This document shows positions 1-10,784 of a stretch of 64,000 nt of DNA, piece by piece. This DNA is from Odobenus rosmarus divergens (lineage: Eukaryota; Chordata; Mammalia; Carnivora; Odobenidae): assembly GCF_000321225.1 (NCBI RefSeq), contig NW_004450397.1:4571213-4635212 (forward strand), in the 5' to 3' direction. The translations under genes and the position numbers were made by a program. Within the stretch, counting starts at the first letter, position 1. Each line of letters starts with the position of its first letter. A model generated the notes under the pieces. That model was not told where the DNA came from and made no database searches. It saw only the letters and a program-made list of their open reading frames with translations.

Positions 1-81
1 CCCTCCCCCCTCTCATGTGCGCTCTCTCTCTCATTCTCTCTGTCTCAAATAAATAAATAAATAAATAATAATAAAAAAAGA
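1..81 (+). mobile_element. Carnivore tRNA-Lys SINE, 3' end only
   Basis: A CT-rich stretch followed by (AAAT)n and an A-rich tail matches the 3' end of the carnivore SINE. The tRNA-like head lies outside the window to the left. Confidence 0.8.
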
Positions 82-245
82 AGTAACCATAGCTAATAGG
101 CATGTGTACTGGCAGTATCTTATTCAGCCTTACAAATCTAGGAGGTCCTGTTATGATTTCCATTTTACACGTGAACAGACACTCAGAGCGTTTATATAAA
201 TTGGTTCAAGCGGATGGATCCCCGGCAGAGCCAGCCTGGCAGCCT
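82..245 (-). repeat. MIR fragment
   Basis: Diverged MIR in reverse orientation. The core reads as decreasing order, 'ATTTTACA...GAACAGACACTCAGAG', then a 'GCAGAGCCAGCCTGG'-like segment. Assigned from memory of the family consensus. Confidence 0.55.
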
Positions 246-1487
246 GACACTGGGACCATGTTTGGAGGTCACCAGACATGAAACAGAGAAATGTCAGTAG
301 GACAGAACAGGAGGAAGCACAAAGCAGAGGCAGAGATCATTGAGGCCAGACGCTCACTCCACCGTGGAGACCTGAGGTGCCAGGAGCCACAGACCTGGAG
401 GCAGAGCTTGGTGGGAACCCAGGAGCTCTGGGCAACTACACCCGTTCTCTTCCTCCCATGCGGTTATGCGAAGCCCAGCCAGGTGGACGCGTATTGGTGA
501 TGGCCTTCTGGGGATTCTTGTGAGCGACATCATGAGTTCCTGGAGAAGGGTGCATGTGTCCAGTTCTGCTCTGCTGTCCCCCAGCATCAAGCACCAGGGT
601 GGGCACACTATCCATCCAACATAGGTGTCACCTAGACCATCCACATCCTGTTCATCATGAGCTGCCTTGTCATTTCTCCGCTAGTCTTCTCTAGCGTTTG
701 TCATTTCTATCTTGTGTCTCAGCTCATTCTCATTGCACTTTATATCCCCCGACCCACTAGAACCGTAAGCCCCTGAAGAATGTGGAATGTGTCTGTTTCA
801 CTTACTACCCTGCACGCCGTTGCTGTGGACTGTGCCTATCTCATAAGCAGACATCAGATAAAGGAAATGAATAGACATCGGGGACCCAGCTGCAAGATGG
901 GAACCATATCCTTCCACTTCCCAGCTGAAGCACGCCTCCTTGATTCCCAGCTCCGGGGCACTCACAAATGTGCCCTTGTCTGCTGCCTTAACAGCAAGCA
1001 GTAACTCCTGGTCTGTGGATGGCCTGTGGATCAGGGGAGTGAGGGCAAGGACCTCAGAGTGATGACCTGATTGAGGCGTGGGGCTCCCGTGCAGCCTGCA
1101 GATAAAATGAGATTGGGCCTGGCCAATCCAGCCTTCCTGGGGCATTTAAAATAACTGCATGTTTGCTCTCGGATCCTTTCCTTGCCCTTGCATTTCTGAG
1201 GCTCCTTCACCCACCAGCTTCTAGGAATTTTGGCTGTTGGGAGGAACTGGTGGGTCACTGGAGGGTGGGAGGAGGGGACAAGCCAGACCATTTCTCTTCC
1301 ATTGCCTCCGCTTCCTGCCACGTCTCCAGCAGCCGCTGGGTCTCCTCTGTGGCCCCGGCTCCTTCTGGGCAGCCCCCTGTGTCATTTGAGCTCCTTCTGC
1401 GTGGGGGAGTGTCCAGATTCAATAAATAAAGGGCACTGGTTAAATCTGAATTTCAGATAAACTGAATAAACTGAATACAATTCTATA

Positions 1488-1640
1488 TTCAAATTTTTTT
1501 ATTATGGAAAAATACATGGAATATACAATTTACCATTTTAATCATGTTGAAGTGTAGGAATCTGTGGCATTTTATACACTATATACCACATTTTTTATAC
1601 TCTTGAGTTATTTATCAGAAATTCGAATTGAACTAGTGTC
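1488..1640 (-). repeat. Degraded L1 3' end fragment
   Basis: The AT-rich order 'TTTTTTTATTATGG...AATTTACCATTTTAA...GTGGCATT' resembles the reverse complement of the 3' untranslated region of old mammalian L1 elements. No coding part is visible. Confidence 0.45.
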
Positions 1641-2819
1641 TTGTATTTTGTGGGGCAACCCTCGCTGGAGAATCCTCCCCCCCTCCTCATGCTCCCTCTG
1701 GCCCAAAGAGGCTTTCTAGCACCTCTGTAACCAATTTCCTCCTTTTAAGTCTCTGAATAGAAGACCCAGAGTGGCCTCCTCCCCGCCCTACTGACAGACT
1801 GTGAGAAATAGCCACTGCCCAATCCCCAAGAGATCAAAGTAAGGTCCCCGGGGTGGGGGTGGGGAGCTGAGCCGTTCTGAGTGCCCTTCCGTCTCACTCG
1901 GTCCTGCTCTATCATCAGCTCCATTTTCCTCAGCAGCTCTTAATCCTCCTCTGTGCCAGAAACGGCCAGGTGTTTTTTAATTCCCAGGTGCACCCCCCCA
2001 CCCCACTACCGGGGGTGATTGGTTCCATGTGTCTGTCTGCCTTTGTCACCCGGCCCTGCCCCCACCCCTCCCCCCTGCTGTCAGCCCGCCTTCCGCCCAC
2101 CTGCCTTCCTTCCTCACAGTCCTCGTCTGCGGAGCCCTTCCTGTTGCACGTCTGGCACGTCCCCTGCGTCTGCAGGCTCTCCTGCTCCCTCCCTGCCCCC
2201 TTTCAGGACCTGACAAAGGAAAGAAAAGGGTGGCTCTCGTTGCATTCACTACTTTTATTAATGAATGCATGAACAGAAACAGCTGGTCCTGCAGACATTT
2301 CTGCTGAGCTGGGGTGTCGCAAAAAGAGATGGAATCCTAGCATTTTGGTTTGGGAAGAGACCTTTCGAGCTAACTAATAGCACTCCCGTACAATACAGGG
2401 GAGCTCTCCCTAAGTCACCCCAACCAGGAACCCAGAGCCAAGTGTCTCAGGAATCCTTAATGCTGGGGTGAGCGGTGGAGATTCACAGTTCAGCCTTTGG
2501 AAGCCAGACAAGTGATTTTTTTTTCTGCTCCGGGCTCAGTCCTTCACCTCCTCAGCGCATGAGTAAGTGAATAGTGAGGTGGATTAGTGCTACTCCAAGT
2601 GTGCACCCCATGCTGCTCAGCGCTGTGAAGAGATAGAGGTAGAAACCCAGAGTAAGCGTAGAACAGTTTGCCATGGCTGCGCTATCCAAACCTGTGATCA
2701 TCTTTCCAGTAATTCATTTTATTACTAGTATTTTACAAAAGTGTCAGTCTGTGATGAAGCGGGGACAACTGGTCTTTCACCAGAGGTAACTTGAGAAACC
2801 CTGTTATCGACCACAAACT

Positions 2820-3030
2820 CTGGAGCAGAGTCTGGGTTTGAAAAGGACCACATGCTCTAAGGCATGTGACTTAACCTCTCCCTGTGTATCTCAACTTCTC
2901 CTCTGTAAAGTGGGCACAACAATGGCTCTTACCTTGTGGGACTGTTGGGAGAATTCTATGAGTTTGAGATAGGAGTGCCTGGGAGTGCCTGGCCCATGGG
3001 TGGCGTGGCACGTGTAGTAGCTATTCTTCA
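2820..3030 (+). repeat. MIR
   Basis: Shows the MIR core in sense orientation: a 'TGTGACTTAACCTCTC' segment, 'CTCTGTAAAGTGGG', then a 'GGGAGAATTCTATGAG' segment and a 'TGCCTGGCCCATGG' end. Confidence 0.7.
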
Positions 3031-3970
3031 TTCTTGGATGCTTCTTGAGTTGAGTTGAGTAAACCACTACGATTGTTGGTCACCAACCCCCTTTCTGGAG
3101 ATCTCTGAGGACCTATCTCTATTCCCACTCTTTGTTTGCTCTTATGGTAATTACTGGTCTTAGAATTCTCTTCTAGATATGGGAACATTTTCATCCCTAT
3201 CTTAGATCACAGGATGACACATGACACCTGGGGTTTGGGGCTCAGATCTGAGCAGGGGGTCAGCAACCAGGGATGATCCGGGAGATGGGGATCTTACACT
3301 TGACTTCCCAGCAACATCAAACACAAGCTATTCCCACAGCGCCCCAAGCTGCTTCTACCTCCATGCCTTTCCACGTACCATACCAATGGTCTGGAAAGCT
3401 TTTTCCAACCCATCCGGCTCTTATCTGTCTCTAGACTCAGTTTCTGAGTCTTACCATCTCCAAGAAGCCCTTCCCGTGCTGAGGCAGGTGCCCTGCCACA
3501 TTGCCCTGGAGATCTTTAGCATTGCTCCCACCCCTTCATCCCACAAAGCCTGCCTGCTTTGTTAGTGTGGCAGGACTTTTGAGGACAAGAACTGCATTGA
3601 GTCCTGTTCATTTTTATATGCCCAGAGCACATTTTCAGGGCCTAATCAGTGCATGTTGAGCGAGTAAGTGAAGGAATGCCTCTTATGTCTTCAATTAGCA
3701 AGTGACTTCTGCAGCCCAGTCCTGCGCTTTTCCAAAGACAAGGTGAGGAGGTGAGCTGGAACAGAGCCCTCACAGTGTGCCGCTCCCAGCTTTGTGAGGC
3801 TGGAGGGTTTCTGCTCAGCAGTCTTCTAGAGATGGGCTTGGCTAGTGACTCACCTCGCCCATCTCTTCTCTGAGACTTCGCATTGCGGGGGCTTCTATTT
3901 TTCATCATAGGGGCAGTGACTGTATGACCTGGACTCTCTGAGGTCAAACATTCTGTCTTGTCCCTAACGA

Positions 3971-4426
3971 TGTGGGATCGTCAAGCCCAACGGTCAAGAA
4001 AGAATTCTGGAGACAGGTAACGGTGCGAAAAGGTGTTCATTACAGCACGGGGGCAGAAAGAGCTGCTCTGTGAGTGTGAGGAGTGACTGATTACATAGGG
4101 TTTTCCATCCTCTGGAGGCGAAGGTGACGTTAGGGCTCCAGGAAATTGATTCTGTAGGTCCTGGAGGTTGGGCTATTGTTAAGATTGTGTTTTTCTTGTA
4201 AATCATGAAGACAGTGACACACTGTAGTGGAGTTTCGTGTTCTACATGAATGCCATCTTTATCAGTTGACCATTTGTCGTCGTTCCCCCTTGCCCACCTT
4301 TGTTCGTAGGCTGTCACTGGTGCCTGAGGAGGTTCTATGTACACATTCCACCTTGGGGTGGGGGTTGTGGTTTGCGGGGTGTCAGCTCCATGTTTTGCCG
4401 TCAGCACGCCTTTTGCTCTCTCATCA
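3971..4426 (-). repeat. 3' LTR of the endogenous retrovirus
   Basis: Nearly the same sequence recurs at 10785-11242 in the same orientation. The element-5' boundary is fixed at 4426 by the C-rich polypurine tract immediately to the right and by the point where the two copies diverge. The other boundary is uncertain by a few bases. Differences between the copies are mostly single bases plus length changes in the C and G runs. Confidence 0.85.
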
Positions 4427-4437
4427 TTCCCCCCCCC
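4427..4437 (-). other. Polypurine tract of the retrovirus
   Basis: Read on the minus strand, a run of nine G followed by AA lies directly before the 3' LTR. This is the expected position for the primer of plus-strand DNA synthesis. Confidence 0.65.
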
Positions 4438-6322
4438 AAACAGTCCTGATCCTTAAATCTTTAATGTTGTTGAAGGCAGAAGGTTTCATCTTCTGTAGAT
4501 TCTTCCTGCTGACTAGAGGTGTAGAGATGTCCCTACCTGTGGGTCAACACTGGTCAGCCGGGGAACAGCTATGAGAATGATGGAAGGTGGAGACAGCCGA
4601 GTCCAATGTGGACAGCAAAGAAGTATCTTCATGTGGTAGGGACCATCTTCATTGTTGTTTGAAGAGGAGCTTGAGATCTTCTAGAGGTTTACAAGAGTAA
4701 GAAGGCACGTTAGTTTGCTCACGGGTTTCCTGTGAAGGAGTTACAGGTTTTGTTCTAGATATATGAGTCCAGGAAGAAGGTCCCTCTAATTTTACTGCAG
4801 CAGGAGTACATAATATGATGTGATATGGACCTTTCCATTTTGGATTTAAGTCCCCCGCTGTGCTGGATTTCCAGTCTTTTAAATAAACTGTGTCTCTGGG
4901 GCTCGTGTGGGGTGGACTTTCAGTTATCTTTGAGTCAGCTTTTGGGAGCACGTGATCAGTCTATTCATTAAGTGACTTATGAATTAAACCAGCCTCGAGT
5001 GAATCATTTAATAAAGGATTATAATCTTCATCCAATAACAGGTCCTCTGTAAGAAATAGTTTTCCACGTAATAACTCCAAAGGGCTGAGTCCTAGAGGCT
5101 GTGTTGCAGTCTTCCTCACCCTGAGAAGTCCTACTGGTAAGAGAGTGACCCAGTTTTCCTGGGCCTCTAGGACTAAGTTTAGTAAGGTGTCATTTTAAAG
5201 TGTGATTGGCTTTCTCTACCTTTCCAGAGGATTGTGGGTGCCAGGCTGAATGTAGAAAATATTTAATTTTTAAAGCTTGTGCTATTTGTTGAGTGCAGTA
5301 AAAAAAGAACCACTGTCCCTTTGAAGGGATCGTGGAAGGCCAAATCTAGGAATAACTTCTCACAACGAGACTTTGGTTATTTCCGTGGCTCTTTCAGTTT
5401 TATGTGGAAAGGCCTCGATCCATCTAGTGAAAGTATCAACAGATACTAGTAGGAACTTCTAGCCTTTGCAAGGAGACATTTGTGTGAAATTGAGCTGCCA
5501 GTCCTCTCCTGGATATGTTCCATGCCTTTGGACTGGTTTCAAAAGTGGGGGTGGAAGGGTGGGGGGACTGTGCCTTCCAGATTTACTTGGGCACAAACAA
5601 TACAGGATCGGCAGAACAGTTTTACTGTAGCTGTTAAATTTCCCTCCATCAGATATATTTTTAATTAAATGTTTTAAAGCATTTCTGCTCAAATGAGTAG
5701 CCTGGTATAAACCCTGTGTTACCTTCCATTGGTTATTTTAGGGTATAAGGATTCTCCCTTCATCATTAATAAGCCAGTCCTGTGCATTTTTGGAGTATCC
5801 TCTTTCCTGGGCTATGTGGACTTCTTGGTCTGAATAAACTGGAGGAATGGACTTTACTGGAGTCAAGACTGGTATAAGACTCAATATTTGTTTATTTCGC
5901 GCTGCCTGCTTGGCTGTACGGTCTGCCAAATTGTTTCCCTTAGATTCTAAGGTCATGTCCCTTTGACGTCCTCTGAGGGGAGTCCCAGCTACCTCCTGAG
6001 GTAGGTGTCCAGCCTCAAGAAGAGCAATAATTGCAGGCCCATATTTGATTGGGGAGTTATGGCTTGATCATAATCTCCTTTCTTTCCAAATTGCCCCGTG
6101 GGAATGTAACACCATGGGGTCAGTATAAATATTAATTTTTAGGCCTTTTGCCAATTGAAGAGCACAGGTCAGTGCTATTAATTCAGCCTTTTGAGCAGAC
6201 GTATTTATTGGAAGGGTTTTTGCCTCAGTCGTTTTAGACAAACTAACTATAGCGTATACGGCTTTTCTTTCTCCCGTATTCCTGAAGCTACTGCCATCAG
6301 TAAACCAACTGTTGTCTGCATT

Positions 6323-6445
6323 CCTTCCTTCCTTCCTTCCTTCCTTCCTTCCTTCCTTCCTTCCTTCCTTCCTTTCTTCCTTTCTTTTCTTCTTTCTTCC
6401 TTTCTTCTTTCTTTCTTCCTTTCTTCCTTTCTTCTTTCTTTCTTT
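6323..6445. repeat. (TTCC)n / (TTTC)n simple repeat
   Basis: A perfect TTCC array of about 50 bp grades into mixed TTTC/TTCC units and runs directly into the A-rich (here T-rich) end of a minus-strand SINE. It probably grew from that SINE's tail. The long Ser/Phe/Pro or Lys/Glu/Arg open frames here come from the repeat. Confidence 0.9.
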
Positions 6446-6648
6446 CAAGATATTTGTTTTATTTATTTATTTATTTGAGAGCAAGAAAGAGCACGGGAGC
6501 AGGGGGAGAGTGACAGGAAAAGAATCCCAAGTAGACTCCCTGCAGAGCATGGATCCCGATGAGGGGCTCGATCCCACACCACCGAGACCACAACCTAAGT
6601 GGAAACCAACAGTCAGACGCTCAAATGACTGAGCCACCCAGGTGTCCC
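6446..6648 (-). mobile_element. Carnivore SINE in the retroviral RNase H region
   Basis: The tRNA-like head is at the right ('CCACCCAGGTGTCCC' on the plus strand) and the (TTTA)n tail end at the left. Flanking direct repeats of TGTCTGCATT type lie at 6313-6322 and 6650-6660. Confidence 0.85.
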
Positions 6649-6670
6649 TCGTCTGCATTTTCTTTCTTTC

Positions 6671-6863
6671 TTTTTTAAAGATTTTATTTATTTATTTGAC
6701 AGAGAGAGAGAGCACAAGCAGGGGGAGCTGCAGGCAGAGGGAGAGGGAGAAGCAGACTCCCCCGCTGAGCAGGGAGCCTGGTGTCGGACTTGATCCCAGG
6801 ACCCCGGGTTCATGACCTGAGCCGAAGGCAGACGCTCAACCGACTGAGCCACCCAGGTGCCCC
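6671..6863 (-). mobile_element. Carnivore SINE, second copy at the same target
   Basis: Full-length SINE from the 'AAAGATTTTATTTATT' tail to the 'CCACCCAGGTGCCCC' head. It is flanked by the same host motif at 6650-6660 and 6865-6875, directly next to the previous SINE. Confidence 0.9.
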
Positions 6864-7908
6864 TTGTCTACATTTTCAATAGGGGTATCTTTTAAGTCTG
6901 CTTTGCTGGAATAAACAAGATCAGTAATTTCTGAGCAGTCATGTTCTAGCCTGGACATATGATGGTCAGGTCCAGGCGTAAGGGTAGCTGGGTTTGAAGT
7001 TTGAAAGTCTTGAAGTATCATTTCAGGTTTGTCGAAAAGCATAGCCTGGTATTTAATAAGTGGGCCTCTATCATCCATTGGTGGCCTTTGGTCTCTAGGA
7101 CACTTTGGCCCTGATGTGGAGCTATCACTGCCAAAGATGGTCCCATAGTAAGTTTTGAAGCTTTTATTTTTTTCTTTACCAGGAGGGCTGTGGCAGCGGC
7201 CGCTCAAGTCGAGCTGGCCACTCTTGGGCTACAGTATCAAGTGACTGAAAGTAGCCCATTGGTCTTACTTCATTTCCTAATTTCTGGGTAAGAACTCGCA
7301 AAGCTGCTACATATAAAGTGAAAGGTTTTTCTAAATTTGATAAAGCCAAAGCTGAGACTGACAAAAGTTTAGCTTTTAATATTTGAAAGTCCGTCTGCTG
7401 GGCTTTAGTTCAGAGTAAAGGTTCTTCATCAGGGCCTTTAACGGAATCGTACAATGCTTTGGTTAAGAGCCCAAATCCAGGAATCCACAGGTGGCAAAAA
7501 TGTGCCATACCTAGGAAAGTATGTAGTGGGGGTCCAAGATCTAATATAGCCTTTTTCCTGTAGGGAGACAGGGTACAGGGACCTGGTGTTAACTCATTAC
7601 AAATATTGCACTTTCTGTTTAGATATTTGCACCTTTTTAGGGGAGACACGATACACTCTGTCTGCCAAGAATTTAAGTAAAGTTATAGAAATACTTTTAG
7701 ACTTTTCTTTTGTGGGACTACAGATTAAAATGTCACCCATGTACCAAATCAGTCCCTTGAGGAAAGGAGATATCACAGAGGTGTTTACTAAGTGCAGCCC
7801 TGAACAGGTGAGGACTGTCTCTAAATCCCTACGGCAAGACTGTCCAAGTTCATTGAGAAGCCCGTGGGCTTGAAGGTGAGGCCCATTCAAAAACAAATAG
7901 TGGTTGTG

Positions 7909-7988
7909 TTTTTTCCGGTCCCAGCACTCCAGGATCATGACCTGAGCCGAAGGCAGTCGCTTAACCAATTCAGTCACCCAGGTGCCCC
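7909..7988 (-). mobile_element. Carnivore SINE, head fragment
   Basis: Only about 80 bp of the SINE 5' part remains, ending 'CACCCAGGTGCCCC'. It interrupts the RT palm coding sequence of the retrovirus. Clear direct repeats are not evident. Confidence 0.8.
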
Positions 7989-8112
7989 AAGAAGGCATCT
8001 TTTTAAATCAAGTACTGAAAACCAGTTGGCATCACCAGGGACCTGGGTGAGAACAGTATATGGATTTGGCACCATGGGATGATTAGACACCACTGCCTCA
8101 TTTATAGCTCTT

Positions 8113-8323
8113 TCTCTTTTTTTAAAGATTTTATTTATTCATTTGAGACACAGAGATACAGAGAGAGAGACAGAGAGAGCATGAGCAGGGAGAGAGGCAG
8201 AGGGAGAAGGAGAAGCAGGCTCCCCGCTGAGCCAGGAGCCCGATGTGGGGCCCAATCCCAGGACCCTGGGATCATGACCTGAGCCGAAGGCAGATGCTTA
8301 ACCGTCTGAGCCACCCAGGCGCC
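8113..8323 (-). mobile_element. Carnivore SINE, full length
   Basis: Complete SINE with an exact 17-bp target-site duplication, CCTCATTTATAGCTCTT, at 8096-8112 and 8324-8340. It lies within the RT region of the retrovirus. Confidence 0.95.
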
Positions 8324-8421
8324 CCTCATTTATAGCTCTTAAATCGTGTTCCATCTGATATTCTCCATTTGGTTTTTTTACTGGTAAAATTGGAGTGTTA
8401 TAAGGAGATTGACAAGGTTTT

Positions 8422-9335
8422 TTAAATTTATTTTTATTTTTTTTAATTAACATATAGTGTATTATTTGTTTCAGGGGTACAGGTCTGTGATTCATCAGTC
8501 TTACACAACACCAGGCGCATACCCTCCCCAATGTCCATCACCCAGCCACCCCATCTCCCAACCCCCCTCCCCTCCAGCAACCCTCAGTTTGTTCCCCAAG
8601 ATTAAGAGTCTCTTATGGTTTGTCTCCCTCTCTGGTTTTGTCTTGTTTCATTTTTCCTCTCTTCCCCTATGATCCTCTGTCTTGTTTCTTAAACTCTGCA
8701 TATCAATTGTGCATATCAAAAGGATCGTATGATGTCTTTCTCTGATTGACTTATTCGCTTATAATAATACCCTCTAGTTCCATCCACATTTGGCAAATGG
8801 CAAGATTTCAAATTTTTTGATGGCTGCATAATATTCCATTGTATATATATACCACATCTTCTTTATCCATTCATCTATCGATGGACATCTGGGCTCTTTC
8901 CATGATTTGGCTATTGTGGGCATTGCCACTATAAATATTGGGGTGCAGGTGCCTCTTTGGATCACTACGTTTTTATTTTTGGGGTAAATACCCAGTAGTG
9001 CACTTGCTGGGTCGTAGGGTAGCTTTATTTTCAGCTTTTTGAGGAACCTCCATACTGTTTTCCAGAGTGGCTACACCAGCTTGCATTCCGACCAACAGTG
9101 TAGGAGGGCTCCCCTTTCTCCTCATCCCCGCCAACATCTGTCATTTCCTGACTTGTTAATTTTAGCCATTCTGACTGGTGTGAGGTGGTATCTCATTGTG
9201 GTTTTGATTTGTATTTCCCTGATGCCGAGTGATGTTGAGCACTTTTTCATGTGTCTCTTGGCCATTTGGATGTCTTCTTTGTAGAAATGTCTGTTCATGT
9301 CTTCTGCCCATTTCTTGATTGGATTATTTGTTCTT
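8422..9335 (-). mobile_element. L1 fragment, 5'-truncated
   Basis: Minus-strand L1 with the 3' end at left (A-rich, seen as T-rich) and the end of ORF2 at about 8774-9335. The minus strand encodes the familiar ORF2 C-terminal motif 'IYTMEYYAAIKKFEI'. Target-site duplications GATTGACAAGGTTTT lie at 8407-8421 and 9336-9350. It is inserted in the RT coding region of the retrovirus, so it is younger than that element. Confidence 0.93.
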
Positions 9336-9628
9336 GATTGACAAGGTTTTAAAATACCATGTTTGAGAAACTTACCAATAAGTGGTTGTAATCCAGCTTT
9401 TGCCTCAGGTTTTAAGGGATAGTGGTTTTTGGGAGGTCTAGTGGCTGGGCCCTTCAAGGTCACTTTTACTGGCTGGGCTTTGCAAGCCCATCCCGGGACA
9501 TCGCCATCCCACACCGGTGGGTTTACTTCCTTCCAGATATTAGAAGGGGTATCAGGGTAAGGTGTTAGCTCTCCAGGTGTTAAAGAGAACAAGCCGTCCT
9601 TTTTTTTAGTAAGAACAAACCTCCTTCC

Positions 9629-9830
9629 GGGCGCCTGGGTGGCTCAGTTGGTTAAAGCGACTGCCTTCGGCTCAGGTCATGATCCTGGAGTCCCCGGATT
9701 GAGTCCCACATTGGGCTCCCTGCTCAGCAGGGAGTCTGGTTCTCCCTCTGACCCTCTTCCCTCTCGTGCTCTCTATCTCTCTCATTCTCTCTCTCTCAAA
9801 TAAATAAATAAAATCTTTAAAAAAAAAAAA
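9629..9830 (+). mobile_element. Carnivore SINE, full length
   Basis: Starts GGGCGCCTGGGTGGCTCAG and ends in (AAAT)n plus poly-A. It is flanked by a perfect 18-bp duplication, AAGAACAAACCTCCTTCC, at 9611-9628 and 9831-9848, so it is a young insertion. Confidence 0.96.
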
Positions 9831-9942
9831 AAGAACAAACCTCCTTCCCAGTTTGTACACTACGTCTCGTTCAAGTAATGGAGTGGGACAAGACAGAAGA
9901 CCAGAAAAACATGAGTAACCCACTGACTTTTGTATTCATAGG

Positions 9943-10275
9943 TTAAAGGCATTGCCTGGAGGCATGTTTTAGGTTCCCTGCTATGCTAACAGTTCTATGG
10001 CTGAAAAGACAAGTTGGGCCGGGAGTCCTGAATAAGAACAGAGTAAGTGGCTCCTGTATCAATAAGAAAATTGACAGACTTACCTTCCAATCCAGGATGA
10101 CACGGGGCTCGGTCATCTTGGTGTCGGAGGGAGGGAGCGGACCAGCCTCAGGGCCCCTGTCATGCCGAATCCTCCCGTTCCTGCTCCGGGGGAGTGGGGG
10201 GGAGTGAGTCCCTGTCTTCCTTTCTCTGGAGAGAGGACAGTCTAACAATGTCCTTCTTTCTTCCAGATAGGACAT
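9943..10275 (-). pseudogene. Retroviral nucleocapsid/protease-like remnant
   Basis: A minus-strand open frame with a basic, Arg/Ser-rich start, then a stretch resembling the region before a retroviral protease. No intact Asp-Thr-Gly protease site is visible in this frame. Its position upstream of the RT remnant fits a gag-pol junction. Assignment rests mainly on context. Confidence 0.45.
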
Positions 10276-10754
10276 GGCCCTGGGAGGGTTTTAATTCAAT
10301 CATGTACTGGTTTCGGCCGGCTCCCGGTGGAGGTCCGGCGGCCAGAAGCAGCTAGACCAGAGGTGTGGAGGCGATCACAGTAGACCGATGAGGAGGCAAC
10401 CTCACACGGGAGTCTTCAGACTGACCGCTGTCCTGGTGACTTCGGTGGCTGTCCTGTGCCCAAAAGACAACTCTGCATAAGAATAAGAATAAAGAGAGGG
10501 CATCAAGTTTCTGGGTCTTGTACCATTGCAGCCAGGGTGCTAGCCCCCAGTCCAAAGGCAGGCTTTTGTTCCTCTCGTAGAATAACCACAAGCTGGGCGA
10601 TTGCAGCCTGAGCAATCCACATAAAAGTGTAAGACCAGTGAGGCCAATGAGACCACGCTCCTTGAAGAGCCCCAGAAATGAAAGTAAAAAGAGAAGTGAG
10701 GGTAACTCACCAAGTTTGCTCCAAGGCTCAGAGTCCAGATGAAGGAAGATGTAG

Positions 10755-10776
10755 AATCCCTGTACTGGGGCCACCA
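10755..10776 (-). other. Candidate retroviral primer binding site
   Basis: On the minus strand, just after the 5' LTR, the sequence begins TGGTGGCCCC. It starts with TGG as a tRNA 3'-end complement should, and resembles a tRNA-Thr-type site with mismatches. Identification is tentative. Confidence 0.4.
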
Positions 10777-10784
10777 AAATACGA

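Larger units (their letters stand above)
246..3970. other. Intergenic DNA left of the endogenous retrovirus
   Basis: I see no gene here. The block is mostly unique sequence with a degraded L1 3' fragment near 1490-1640 and a MIR near 2820-3030. Open frames (for example near 1970-2300 and 3221-3565) are short, proline/serine rich or overlapping in several frames, with no recognisable domain or splice structure. Confidence 0.6.
4649..9592 (-). pseudogene. Retroviral pol remnant (RT, RNase H, integrase), interrupted
   Basis: Minus-strand fragments occur in Pol order. The N-terminal RT region is at about 9592-9336 and 8406-8341. RT palm sequence lies at about 8100-7989 and 7880-7600, with the YxDD-type active site reading YMGD at 7743-7732 (one Asp replaced by Gly). 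Connection sequence is at about 7649-7176. RNase H is split across about 6960-6864 and 6322-6068, with a TDGSS motif beside the break. An integrase-core piece at about 5692-5459 has Asn where the family has the first catalytic Asp (WQLNFT). The integrase C-terminal domain is at about 4951-4649, where the DTVYLKDWK stretch is typical of gammaretroviral integrase. Frames change repeatedly, so this is a non-functional relic. Confidence 0.85.

Noticed and set aside
6068..6632. Lys/Glu-rich or Ser/Phe-rich proteins over the TTCC array
   Set aside because: These are produced by the simple repeat and by SINE DNA.
4649..9592. Coding potential of the retroviral pol
   Set aside because: Frame changes, active-site substitutions and six insertions make it non-functional, so it is described only as a relic.
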